Part shown: one piece after another, positions 27,009 through 35,800 of the stretch
Layout: each line of letters begins with the position of its first letter
Numbering within the stretch: position 1 is the stretch's first letter
Assembly (NCBI GenBank): GCA_027024255.1
Contig: JALVSQ010000022.1
Span: 1-37,236 of the forward strand
DNA from: Microcaldota archaeon
Lineage (GTDB): Archaea > Micrarchaeota > Micrarchaeia > Anstonellales > J096
Direction: 5' to 3'
DNA: 37,236 bases
Position numbers and translations under genes: made by a program
Notes under the pieces: generated by a model
What the model saw: only the letters and a program-made list of their open reading frames with translations
What the model was told of the DNA's origin: nothing
The model's database searches: none

Positions 27009-28206
27009 TCACAACATAGCTTGTATCATCTCTTGGATAAGGCAAACTATTTTTAATAAAGGAAGGCGTGAGTGAGCCGTCCATTGCTTTTCTTATAATC
27101 CTCTCATGAATCTCTTTGGTTTTACCTAAATCATCAAATTCATTCTCATAATACTCATTTATACATAAGTCATCCAATCCATCGGTATAAACAATGGCCT
27201 GGATGGGCTTTTTGGTTTCTAATTCAAAGACCAGAGGCCTTCCTTCAACTAAGAGATTGAAAATCCTTTCACCATCTTCACCATTCTTGATTGATGCATA
27301 AGGCTTACCTGAGATGAACCCCCTTGTATTGACAATATTGCCTAAGGGATGTATGTGTTTTACAATATCAAATGGGACATATGCATCATCTACCTTTACA
27401 TTTAGCCCTCTTATATAATCACCTATTTTAAATCCAACCCCTCCATCTCCATTGATTATAAATATCGTTCTATAATTTCTCTTCTTTTTGTCGTAGAACA
27501 TTATTGCTCCTGAAAAGGTTGCGGAAATAAGTAAATCAGGCTCTTTGGTACTGTTAATTATTTTGTTTCTTATCAGCTCAGCTATCTCAACATCACTTTT
27601 CCCTTCTATTTCTTCAACGTTTATATCAAGGGATTCAATTATCCTTTTGTATTCTTCTGCTGCTTTTGTTCCATTTGCCCCTTCCATACTTATTCCATCT
27701 ATGGCAAACGCAATAATAACTTCTTTTCCTTCTTTAACAGCAACTCTATCCTGATTTTCATGCTCTGTTCCTTCAACAGAAAGATAAGAGTACTTAAACT
27801 TTCTTTTATGCTTTGCGCCTTCTTTTCTCAAAAGCTCCTTTACTTTGTTCCTCAACCCGGCTGCTCTTGGGATTATCTCAGGAGAGGCTCTTCCGCTTTC
27901 TACCTTTTCAACTCTTCTTATAAGCTCATCAGGTGTGTAAGCTTCATGACTTCCTTCCAGATAGATATTAAAGTTACTTATTAGCGCCTTTAATTCATCG
28001 AAGTTTTCCGCAAGTTTTATGAATTCGCTGATGACCTTTTCTCTCAACCCATCCTTTCTTGTTAAAACTCTTGATTCTCCATGTATAATAAAAATGCTTA
28101 TCCTCTTGTTTTTTTCCTTCCCATCTTTATCCTTTCCGAATTCTTTCTTTAACTCTCTTTCCTTAGCAATAATTTTTTCAACGAGTTTGCCAGTGAGCCT
28201 GTACAT
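26995..28206 (-). CDS. Divergent PP2C/PPM-like phosphatase (403 aa)
   Basis: ENQDRVAV, IAFAIDGISMEGA, FIINGDGGVGF, HIHPLGNIVNTRGF, IVYTDGLDDL, RDDTSYVVIEY. Confidence 0.85.
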   Translation of the reverse strand: MYRLTGKLVEKIIAKERELKKEFGKDKDGKEKNKRISIFIIHGESRVLTRKDGLREKVISEFIKLAENFDELKALISNFNIYLEGSHEAYTPDELIRRVEKVESGRASPEIIPRAAGLRNKVKELLRKEGAKHKRKFKYSYLSVEGTEHENQDRVAVKEGKEVIIAFAIDGISMEGANGTKAAEEYKRIIESLDINVEEIEGKSDVEIAELIRNKIINSTKEPDLLISATFSGAIMFYDKKKRNYRTIFIINGDGGVGFKIGDYIRGLNVKVDDAYVPFDIVKHIHPLGNIVNTRGFISGKPYASIKNGEDGERIFNLLVEGRPLVFELETKKPIQAIVYTDGLDDLCINEYYENEFDDLGKTKEIHERIIRKAMDGSLTPSFIKNSLPYPRDDTSYVVIEYA

Positions 28207-28230
28207 GATGTGTTTTATGCAGGGAAGTAT

Positions 28231-29754
28231 TTATAAGCAATCTCTTTTTACCCTTTCAATGCCAAGAGCATATATCAATTTTCCGAGCCTTGGCCCTTTA
28301 TCTTTGCCTATAAGTGTTTTATAAACAGCTTTAAACATCTCCTTTGGCTCTATACCTCTTGACCTGCTAAACTCATACACAGAGTTGTGAATGTCTAATG
28401 CATTCATCCCTTCTTTCAAAGATGATAAAAACTCTTTAACAACACCATCTGCTTTTACAGGTTTGTAAGAAAAATCGTAGTCATCAGGCACAAAGCCCTT
28501 TTCAATCCATCTTTTTATGTAAGGCAATATGAATCCCAAACTTTCTTCATCAATATTAAGGTGTAGCTTTACCTTGCTTAAATCTTTGTAAATTTGATAA
28601 TACATTAAAACCTCTCTAAATGAGCCTTTCCATTCCCTTTGACCTGCCAATTCATAGGCCATCCATTTTTTTCTCTCAGCCCTTGTCATCTCCTCCACTG
28701 GTTTATTTAACATAGATGTTCTTTCATAATCTTCAATTATATGAAGTATATTTTTCTTTGTTGGATTGAAATCAATGTTCTCTTTTAAATCAAATTTTAG
28801 CAGATGATAGGCAATTACATTTGCAGGAATTAACTCAATCATCTCCTTTACTGACATACCTGTGCCTTTGCTTTTAGAGAACTTCTTCCCTTTTAAAAGA
28901 ACAAACCCGTACTTAAACCCGATTGGAGGTTCTTTTTTGAAGAATGCCTTGAATATGGCAACACCTGTGTCCCTGCTTCCCCCCTTTGTAAAGTGGTCAA
29001 CACCCCCTCCTTCTGCTGAGCTGTTGAAGTAATGCCACCACGATGGCCAATGAAGCCTCCACTGGAGCTTGTATTTATGCTCTTTTATGCTCGATTTACC
29101 CTTATAGCCACAGCCTTTAACATAACCAGCATCTGAACTGCATGAGTATTCATAGACAACATCATTTTCAATAACCTCATGCTTAAGAACAACTGTTGTG
29201 CTTATTTTTCCGCAATTCTTGCATATAGGCATTATAGGGTTCCATGTCTTTTTCAATTGCCTTTTGCTTACCCTCTCCAGTATTTCTCTAACTTTAGCTA
29301 TATCCTTAATGAACATCAAAGCATATTTATCAAATGCTCCTGATGCATAAAGCTCATTTGCTTTAACTATCTCTGCCTTTACATTCATTGCTTTCATAAT
29401 GCTAATAGCCTCATCTAAATAATGCTCTCCAAAGCTTTCATGGCATCCAAAAGGGTCAGGTACTGTATAAAGTGGTTTTCCAAGATGTTCTTTGAGCATT
29501 TCACTATACTTTTCAACTGATTTAGGAATGGAGTCAAAGGCATCCATTATATCAGCAACAAAGTAGAACTTTACCTTCTTCCCTTTTTTTCTTAATACCT
29601 TTGCTATTGCATTTGGAAAAAGGAACTCGCAGACAGTGCCAAGATGTGCAGGGCCTGAAGTTGTCATTCCACCTGTTATTACATATGGTTCCTCTTTACT
29701 CTTTATTATTTCATCTGCTATCCTCTCTGCCCAGTGGTAGTACATAAAGCCCAC
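28231..29754 (-). CDS. lysK: Lysyl-tRNA synthetase, class I
   Basis: GGMTTSGPAHLGTVCEFL and KKFSKSKGTGMSV (HIGH and KMSKS-type motifs) with class I LysRS architecture. Confidence 0.93.
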   Translation of the reverse strand: MGFMYYHWAERIADEIIKSKEEPYVITGGMTTSGPAHLGTVCEFLFPNAIAKVLRKKGKKVKFYFVADIMDAFDSIPKSVEKYSEMLKEHLGKPLYTVPDPFGCHESFGEHYLDEAISIMKAMNVKAEIVKANELYASGAFDKYALMFIKDIAKVREILERVSKRQLKKTWNPIMPICKNCGKISTTVVLKHEVIENDVVYEYSCSSDAGYVKGCGYKGKSSIKEHKYKLQWRLHWPSWWHYFNSSAEGGGVDHFTKGGSRDTGVAIFKAFFKKEPPIGFKYGFVLLKGKKFSKSKGTGMSVKEMIELIPANVIAYHLLKFDLKENIDFNPTKKNILHIIEDYERTSMLNKPVEEMTRAERKKWMAYELAGQREWKGSFREVLMYYQIYKDLSKVKLHLNIDEESLGFILPYIKRWIEKGFVPDDYDFSYKPVKADGVVKEFLSSLKEGMNALDIHNSVYEFSRSRGIEPKEMFKAVYKTLIGKDKGPRLGKLIYALGIERVKRDCL

Positions 29755-29770
29755 TTTGGTAGAAAATAAT

Positions 29771-30352
29771 TTAAAGGCCCCTCTCTACCTCCTGCAGTAT
29801 TTCCTTTACTTTGTAAACATCTTCCATGCTTAAACCAAACTCATTGAGCCATCCCATGTAGTTATCAACAAATGTTTTAACATGCTTTACCTCTTCTTTT
29901 ATGAAGGGAACATTCTCCTTTAACTTTTTTGGAGATGTCTTGAAGTCCTGGTACGCATCTGAAAGCCAATCATTAAACATATCAGCAATCCTTTTTGGCT
30001 CATCACCCTCAACTTTTGATAGTGTTAATATGAACTCGCTCAACCTTTTCAAAAATACCTTTGACTCCCTTTCACCTATGAATTTGTAAATTGTTGAGAA
30101 TGCTTTAACAATTGCTCTTATATCTGATTCAAACATGTTGCTTAAATCCACTTTTTTCAGTCCTTCTAAGAATATGCTTAATTCCTTTCCTTTAAGTTTT
30201 CTTTTTATTATCTCGCCTGGCTCAAACACAAATGAATCGAGTTTGACATTAACTCCTTTATTCCCTTTCACATAACTTATAGATGTTTTTAACCTTCTCA
30301 TGCCTCTGTTTAACACAAAAAGGTTTAAATATTTAATGCCTGCCAAATCCAC
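29771..30352 (-). CDS. Hypothetical helical protein (193 aa)
   Basis: ORF upstream of lysK in the same orientation, 16-nt gap; family not recognised. Confidence 0.72.
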   Translation of the reverse strand: MDLAGIKYLNLFVLNRGMRRLKTSISYVKGNKGVNVKLDSFVFEPGEIIKRKLKGKELSIFLEGLKKVDLSNMFESDIRAIVKAFSTIYKFIGERESKVFLKRLSEFILTLSKVEGDEPKRIADMFNDWLSDAYQDFKTSPKKLKENVPFIKEEVKHVKTFVDNYMGWLNEFGLSMEDVYKVKEILQEVERGL

Positions 30353-30383
30353 TTTTTAAAACCTTTCTAACAAAGAGAGGCTT

Positions 30384-32972
30384 ATGCTGAGTAAAGATGA
30401 GTTAAGATTAAAGTTTCAAAAAGAATGGGAAAAGCATTACAGCTTGAATGTGCTTAAAGAGCTTGGCTTTAAAAGGCGGAGATGTAAAAAATGCGGGAGA
30501 TACTTCTGGAGTGTTGAAGAAAGAGAGCTTTGTGGAGACCCTGCATGCATAGGTTATGAGTTCATAGGGAATCCGCCTTCAAACCTTAAACTTGGTTATG
30601 TTGAAACATGGAAAAGGATTGAGAAATATTTTGTTGAAAATGGGCATGGCAGCATTGAGCCCTATCCAACAGTTGCAAGATGGAGGGATGATTTGTATTT
30701 TACAATAGCAAGCATAAATGATTTTCAGCCTTATGTTGTAAGAGGAGAGATAGAACCTCCTGCCAATCCGTTAATTGTGCCACAGCCTTGCATTCGCTTT
30801 TCGGATGTTGAAAATGTTGGAGTAACAGGAAGGCACTACACAAACTTTGTTATGATAGGCCAGCATGCATTCAACACTGAAAAAACAGGTCTTTTTTACT
30901 GGAAGGAGGAGGCTATAAGGCACGATATAAACTATTTAACGAAGGCAATAGGCATTCCCTTGGAAAAATTAGTTTTTCACGAAGATGTATGGATGGGTGG
31001 AGGCAACTTCGGGCCAAGCATGGAATACTTTGCAGGTGGGCTTGAACTGGGCAACTGTGTTTTTATGCAATATGAGATTTTGCCTGATGGTTACAGAGAG
31101 TTAAAAACAAAAGTGATTGATATGGGAGCAGGATTAAGCAGGTTAGCCTGGATAACCCATGGGAGCCCAACAAGTTATGAGATTGTTTTAGGAAAAGCAG
31201 TGGATAAATTAAAGGATTCAATAGGCATAAACATTGATGAAAAACTTTATTTAGAGTATGTTAAGTTATCAGGCTCCTTAACAACAGATGAGGTTGATGT
31301 TGTTAAAGAAAAGGAGAGAATTGCTAAGCAACTTGGCCTTGATGAATCTTTCTTTAAAACATTAGAACCTTTACAGGCAGCCTATGCAATAGGAGATCAC
31401 TTGCTAACTCTGCTCTTTACAGTTACTGATGGAATGATGCCCTCTAACAGCGGGGGTGGCTACAATCTGAGAATGCTGTTAAGAAGGGTCTTTGGTTTTG
31501 AAGAGAAGTATGGCTTTGATATTGATTATAATGAGGTCTTAGAGTTACTGATAAATCATTTGACGGGATTGTTTGATAGGTATAAAGAAGGAGTTGATGT
31601 GACTGCAAGGGTTGTTGAAGAGGAAAGGAAGAAGTACAGAGCAACAAAGGAAAAGGCGAAAAGAAAGATTGAAGTGTTAATGAAGAAGAAGAAAATTATA
31701 ACAAAAGAAGACCTTATTTTACTCTACAAAAGTTATGGAATTCCTCCTGAGTATATTGAGAAAGAGGCAAGCCAAAAAGGCATTAAGGTTTATGTGCCTC
31801 AAAACTTTTATCAGCTTGTTAAGGAAAAGGAAGAACTCGAGAAAAAGGAAGAACATGAAATAGATGTTTCAAAGTATCCGGCAACTCAAAAGATTTATTA
31901 TGAGCTCACTCAACCAGAGTTTGAAGCAGAGGTTTTAGGAATTGAAGGTAATTATATTATTTTAAACAAAACAAACTTTTATCCTGAAAGCGGAGGGCAA
32001 GTAGGTGACACAGGTTATTTGAATGATGTGAAAGTTTTAAACACAATAAAGGACGGCAATGTTGTTTTGCATGAAGTCAAAGAGCCAGAAGCATTTAAGA
32101 AGGGCATGAAAGTCAAAGGTGTTGTTGACTGGCAGAGAAGAGTGGACATAACTAGGCATCATACAGTGACTCACCTGGTTACTGCTGCTGCAAGACAGAT
32201 ACTTGGTAAGCATGTGTGGCAGGCAGGTGCAAAAAAGGATGAATTTAAAGCACATATTGATTTAACCCATTATAAGAGAATAACAGATGAGGAGTTAAAA
32301 GCAATTGAGATGAAAGTAAATGAGTTCATAATGCAGAATGCAGAAATAAATGTTTATGTAATGCCAAGAAATGAAGCAGAAAGAAAATACGGCTTTACAA
32401 TATACCAGGGTGGAGCTGTACCAGGAAAGGAGTTAAGGATTGTTGAAATAAAGGGCATAGATGTTGAAGCATGCGGTGGCACACATCATCTGCTAAAAAG
32501 GACAGGAGAGATAGGACCTTTTAAGATTATTAAAAGAGAGAGCGTTAAGGATGGGGTTGAGAGATTGGTTTACAAAGCAGGCAGGAGAGCGGTTGAGTAC
32601 ATTCAGCAAAGAGAGGAATTATTGAAAAATTCTTCAAGTATTCTAAAAGTGCCTGAGGCAATGCTCCCAAAAACGGTTGAAAGATTTTTCAATGAATGGA
32701 AGGAAAGAGGTAAAAAGATTGAAGAGCTAACCAATTTTGTAAAAAAAGATTTGAAAGGTGTTGTTGAACTGCCATTAACTATAAAGGATATTGGAAAAAT
32801 AAGTGGGGATATTGCCTTGCTTTTAAAAGATGGCATTGTTTTAAGCGGGAGGTATGCTGAGAAAGGAGATGCTTTAAAGCAAAAACTCAATATTAAAGGA
32901 GGGGGTACAAATAGTTTTTATGTTTTGAAAGGAGGTTATGATAAAAGAAAAGCTATTGAGCTGCTGAAGTAA
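30384..32972 (+). CDS. alaS: Alanyl-tRNA synthetase, archaeal type
   Basis: PQPCIRFSDVENVGVTGRHYTNFVMIGQHAF; RRVDITRHHTVTHLVTAAARQILG (HxxxH); GIDVEACGGTHH. Confidence 0.96.
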   Translation: MLSKDELRLKFQKEWEKHYSLNVLKELGFKRRRCKKCGRYFWSVEERELCGDPACIGYEFIGNPPSNLKLGYVETWKRIEKYFVENGHGSIEPYPTVARWRDDLYFTIASINDFQPYVVRGEIEPPANPLIVPQPCIRFSDVENVGVTGRHYTNFVMIGQHAFNTEKTGLFYWKEEAIRHDINYLTKAIGIPLEKLVFHEDVWMGGGNFGPSMEYFAGGLELGNCVFMQYEILPDGYRELKTKVIDMGAGLSRLAWITHGSPTSYEIVLGKAVDKLKDSIGINIDEKLYLEYVKLSGSLTTDEVDVVKEKERIAKQLGLDESFFKTLEPLQAAYAIGDHLLTLLFTVTDGMMPSNSGGGYNLRMLLRRVFGFEEKYGFDIDYNEVLELLINHLTGLFDRYKEGVDVTARVVEEERKKYRATKEKAKRKIEVLMKKKKIITKEDLILLYKSYGIPPEYIEKEASQKGIKVYVPQNFYQLVKEKEELEKKEEHEIDVSKYPATQKIYYELTQPEFEAEVLGIEGNYIILNKTNFYPESGGQVGDTGYLNDVKVLNTIKDGNVVLHEVKEPEAFKKGMKVKGVVDWQRRVDITRHHTVTHLVTAAARQILGKHVWQAGAKKDEFKAHIDLTHYKRITDEELKAIEMKVNEFIMQNAEINVYVMPRNEAERKYGFTIYQGGAVPGKELRIVEIKGIDVEACGGTHHLLKRTGEIGPFKIIKRESVKDGVERLVYKAGRRAVEYIQQREELLKNSSSILKVPEAMLPKTVERFFNEWKERGKKIEELTNFVKKDLKGVVELPLTIKDIGKISGDIALLLKDGIVLSGRYAEKGDALKQKLNIKGGGTNSFYVLKGGYDKRKAIELLK

Positions 32973-33000
32973 ATTTAAATATTTCCCTTCCATTGTTTTT

Positions 33001-34251
33001 GTGGATTTGTTTGAGGTTGCCAGGGAAATAAGCAAATCAAAGAATGAGCCAGAGTGGATGCTAAAGATAAGGCTTAAAGCAGCAGAGAAGTTTTCGGAAT
33101 TAGAAGGAAGCATAGATATCAATCTCGATGAAATCCTGCTTTATCAAAAGGGAAAGGGGGCAAAAGCAACCTGGGATGAGGTTCCTGGTTACATAAAGGA
33201 AATATTTGAGAGGCTGGGCATTCCTGAGGCAGAAAGGAAAATACTTGCAGGTGTTAGCCTGCAGTACAACAGCGAGGTTGCTTATGAAAGATTAAAAGAT
33301 GTATATTCAAAAGAAGGCATCATATTTGAAACAATGGAGAATGCAGTAAAAAAATACCCTTCGTTACTTAAAAAGTATTTTAAAAGCAGGAAGTACGATA
33401 AGCTTGGTTATTTAAATACAGCAGTATGGAGCGGGGGCAACTTCATTTATGTGCCTAGGGGTGTTGAGGTTAAAAGACCTATTCAGGCTTTCTTTACCGT
33501 TTACAAAGAAGGGCTTGGTCATTTCCCAAGAACGCTTATTGTGGTTGAAGAAGGTGCAAGCCTCAAATACATTGAGGGCTGTACTGCTCCAACATATTCA
33601 AAAATGTCTTTGCATTCAGCAATGTTTGAGGCATTTGTAAAGGGAAACCTTGAATGGGTGAATGTACAGAATTGGAGCAAGAACATGTTAACTCTGGATA
33701 GGTCTTATGTTTATGTTGATAACGGTTCATTAAGCATCGTCTCAGGAAATTTGGGCAGTAAGAAAGTTGAGAAAGTTCCTAAAATTTATTTAAACAACAG
33801 CAATTTAACAGCTCTATCTGTCAGTTATGCAAAAGAGCAACACTTTATCACAGGCTTTTCTCTAAACATAAAAGGCAAATCAAGTTTCAATATAAAATCT
33901 AAAGCTATAATAGATGACAAAGGAATCTCTGACTTTAAACTCAAAGCAAATATCAATGCAAAGGGCAATGGATATGTTGATTGCGAAACTGTAATGGTTG
34001 GCAGGGGCAAAAGCTTAACATATCCTTTCATTAAAAATTTGAGTGAAGAATTTAATGTAAGTCATGAGGCAAAGGTTAATTCCTTCTCAACTGATTCTCT
34101 TTTTTATCTATCAACAAGAGGATTAAATGAAGAGGAAGCATTATCTTTGCTTACAACAAACTTTTTATCAGAGTTTGCAAAAAAAGTGCCAATTGATTTT
34201 GCTGTTGAGTTCAATAAACTTTTAGATTTAAAGGTAAGGGGGATAGGATGA
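33001..34251 (+). CDS. sufB: Fe-S cluster assembly protein SufB
   Basis: GTG start; AVWSGGNFIYVPRGVEVKRPIQAFF, YIEGCTAPTYS, NSFSTDSLFYLSTRGL. Confidence 0.93.
   Translation: MDLFEVAREISKSKNEPEWMLKIRLKAAEKFSELEGSIDINLDEILLYQKGKGAKATWDEVPGYIKEIFERLGIPEAERKILAGVSLQYNSEVAYERLKDVYSKEGIIFETMENAVKKYPSLLKKYFKSRKYDKLGYLNTAVWSGGNFIYVPRGVEVKRPIQAFFTVYKEGLGHFPRTLIVVEEGASLKYIEGCTAPTYSKMSLHSAMFEAFVKGNLEWVNVQNWSKNMLTLDRSYVYVDNGSLSIVSGNLGSKKVEKVPKIYLNNSNLTALSVSYAKEQHFITGFSLNIKGKSSFNIKSKAIIDDKGISDFKLKANINAKGNGYVDCETVMVGRGKSLTYPFIKNLSEEFNVSHEAKVNSFSTDSLFYLSTRGLNEEEALSLLTTNFLSEFAKKVPIDFAVEFNKLLDLKVRGIG
34099..34121 (+). repeat. 23-nt exact direct repeat, copy 1 (in sufB; copy 2 at 34587-34609 in the SufD-like ORF)
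   Basis: cttttttatctatcaacaagagg in both positions, encoding LFYLSTRG. Confidence 0.85.
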
Positions 34252-34673
34252 TAATAAGCAAAGAAGGAACATACGATGTTAAAGGTGGAGATGTTTGTAT
34301 AAAAGCAGATGGTTCTGTAACTATAAATGTCTTAGGCGGGGATGTTAAGGTGAGGGGTATATGCAAAGACATTAAGTTAACAGTTGTACATAAAGAAGAG
34401 GCAAATTCAAATGTGGTTATAAGGGGTAAAGATGCCAGAATACATATTGTAGGCAAAGCAAAGCAGGGTTCCATCTACATAGAAGCTGCTTCTCTGTACA
34501 AAGGAGATGTTTCAGCTGCCCTTGAGATAGAAGGGGAGGTTAGAGCAGAACATAAAGCTTATACGTTTAATGCAGGGAATGAACTCCTTTTTTATCTATC
34601 AACAAGAGGGTTGAGTAAGGAAGAGGCAAGAAAGACTATTGAGGATTCTTTTTTAGAGCCGTGTAAATGCTAA
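34248..34673 (+). CDS. Short SufD/SufB C-terminal-like paralogue (141 aa)
   Basis: Overlaps sufB stop by 4 nt; C-terminal RAEHKAYTFNAGNELLFYLSTRGLSKEEARKTIEDSFLEP matches SufB's NSFSTDSLFYLSTRGLNEEEALSLLTTNFL. Confidence 0.8.
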   Translation: MIISKEGTYDVKGGDVCIKADGSVTINVLGGDVKVRGICKDIKLTVVHKEEANSNVVIRGKDARIHIVGKAKQGSIYIEAASLYKGDVSAALEIEGEVRAEHKAYTFNAGNELLFYLSTRGLSKEEARKTIEDSFLEPCKC

Positions 34674-35379
34674 AGAATGCCTCAACATACCAGCTGGATG
34701 GGTTGTAAGCATGAACAGCCTTTCTCTTATTTTTGTTCCATCCGTGCTTTGCTAAGTAGTTTGCTATTGAGAATATCGAATCATCCATGTTAAACAAATC
34801 TACCTTTCCATCATTATTTCCATCAATCCCATACTTTAAGTAGGAATAAGGCAGGAATTGAGGAAAACCAAATGCTCCTGCAAACGAAGAAGGAATAAAG
34901 GCGTCAAATCCATTTCCAACCATTTTGTTCAATGCTTTTAATTGGTTCAGAAAGCCACCTTTCTTTACATGAATTGAAAAAAGAGCGTTTATGAGTTGGT
35001 ATTTACCCACAAACTTACCCCCATGGGTTTCAATGGCAATTATAGTGGCAATAGCTTTGCTATCAACACCGAATCTCTTTTCTGCTTCTCTTAAAACTCT
35101 ATTGTAAGATTTTATGAGCTGGTTTGCGATGGCTATCTTTTTGTTTATATTCAGCAGTTTGAAGTAGAGTTTTTTATTAATTTTTCTCCTCTTTAATCTG
35201 TAAAGCCTGAACCTCCTGTCCAGAATAGGTGAAAGTAAATTATCCAGCTTATGCTTTTGGGCAATTCTAATGGCTTTTATCTGATCTTTTGTTGCGTTTT
35301 TCAGAGGGCTCACAAAAGGGTCTCTTGCAAAAATGGCAACTGACAATACAAAGGGTAGCACGAACCTTAACTTTTTCAC
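34636..35379 (-). CDS. Secreted MltB/SLT_2-like lytic transglycosylase
   Basis: Signal peptide MKKLRFVLPFVLSVAIFA; RFGVDSKAIATIIAIETHGGKFVGKYQLINALFSI; SFAGAFGFPQFLPYSYLKYGIDGNNDGKVDLFNMDDSIFSIANYLAKHGW. Confidence 0.9.
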   Translation of the reverse strand: MKKLRFVLPFVLSVAIFARDPFVSPLKNATKDQIKAIRIAQKHKLDNLLSPILDRRFRLYRLKRRKINKKLYFKLLNINKKIAIANQLIKSYNRVLREAEKRFGVDSKAIATIIAIETHGGKFVGKYQLINALFSIHVKKGGFLNQLKALNKMVGNGFDAFIPSSFAGAFGFPQFLPYSYLKYGIDGNNDGKVDLFNMDDSIFSIANYLAKHGWNKNKRKAVHAYNPSSWYVEAFFSIYTALKKNPQ

Positions 35380-35431
35380 ACATTATTTTTTAGCAGTATG
35401 TTTTTTAAACGCTTATAATAAATGAGCTATT

Positions 35432-35800
35432 ATGGCAGGAGTAAGATTTTTTTACAGGTTCATTCCGCTAAGATTTTCACCCAAGGCGGATAAGTATGTT
35501 GGCATGATTATTAGTGTTGAGAACAGAAGTGAAGAGCCAAAGCTTTTATCTGCTGATGTGGTTATAAAAACACCCGGGCAGGTTGGTCTGGATCCCTCAG
35601 CTGTTCATAAAAAAGGCATAAAGAAGATTGGAAGGCTTAACCCAGGAGAAAGGAAGGAAGTTATGGTCAAGATTTATGCTCTGCCAACAGCCCAGCCCGG
35701 AGACTACGATATAGAGCTTTATTTAAATGAACACTATTTAGATTACGATAAGATATTAGCAAGGTGGAAGAAAGAGGCTACACTTAGAGTAATTGACTAA
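35432..35800 (+). CDS. Hypothetical Ig-like/CARDB-like beta-sandwich protein (122 aa)
   Basis: YVGMIISVENRSEEPKLLSADVVIKTP...GRLNPGERKEVMVKIYALPTAQPGDYDIELYL pattern. Confidence 0.7.
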   Translation: MAGVRFFYRFIPLRFSPKADKYVGMIISVENRSEEPKLLSADVVIKTPGQVGLDPSAVHKKGIKKIGRLNPGERKEVMVKIYALPTAQPGDYDIELYLNEHYLDYDKILARWKKEATLRVID

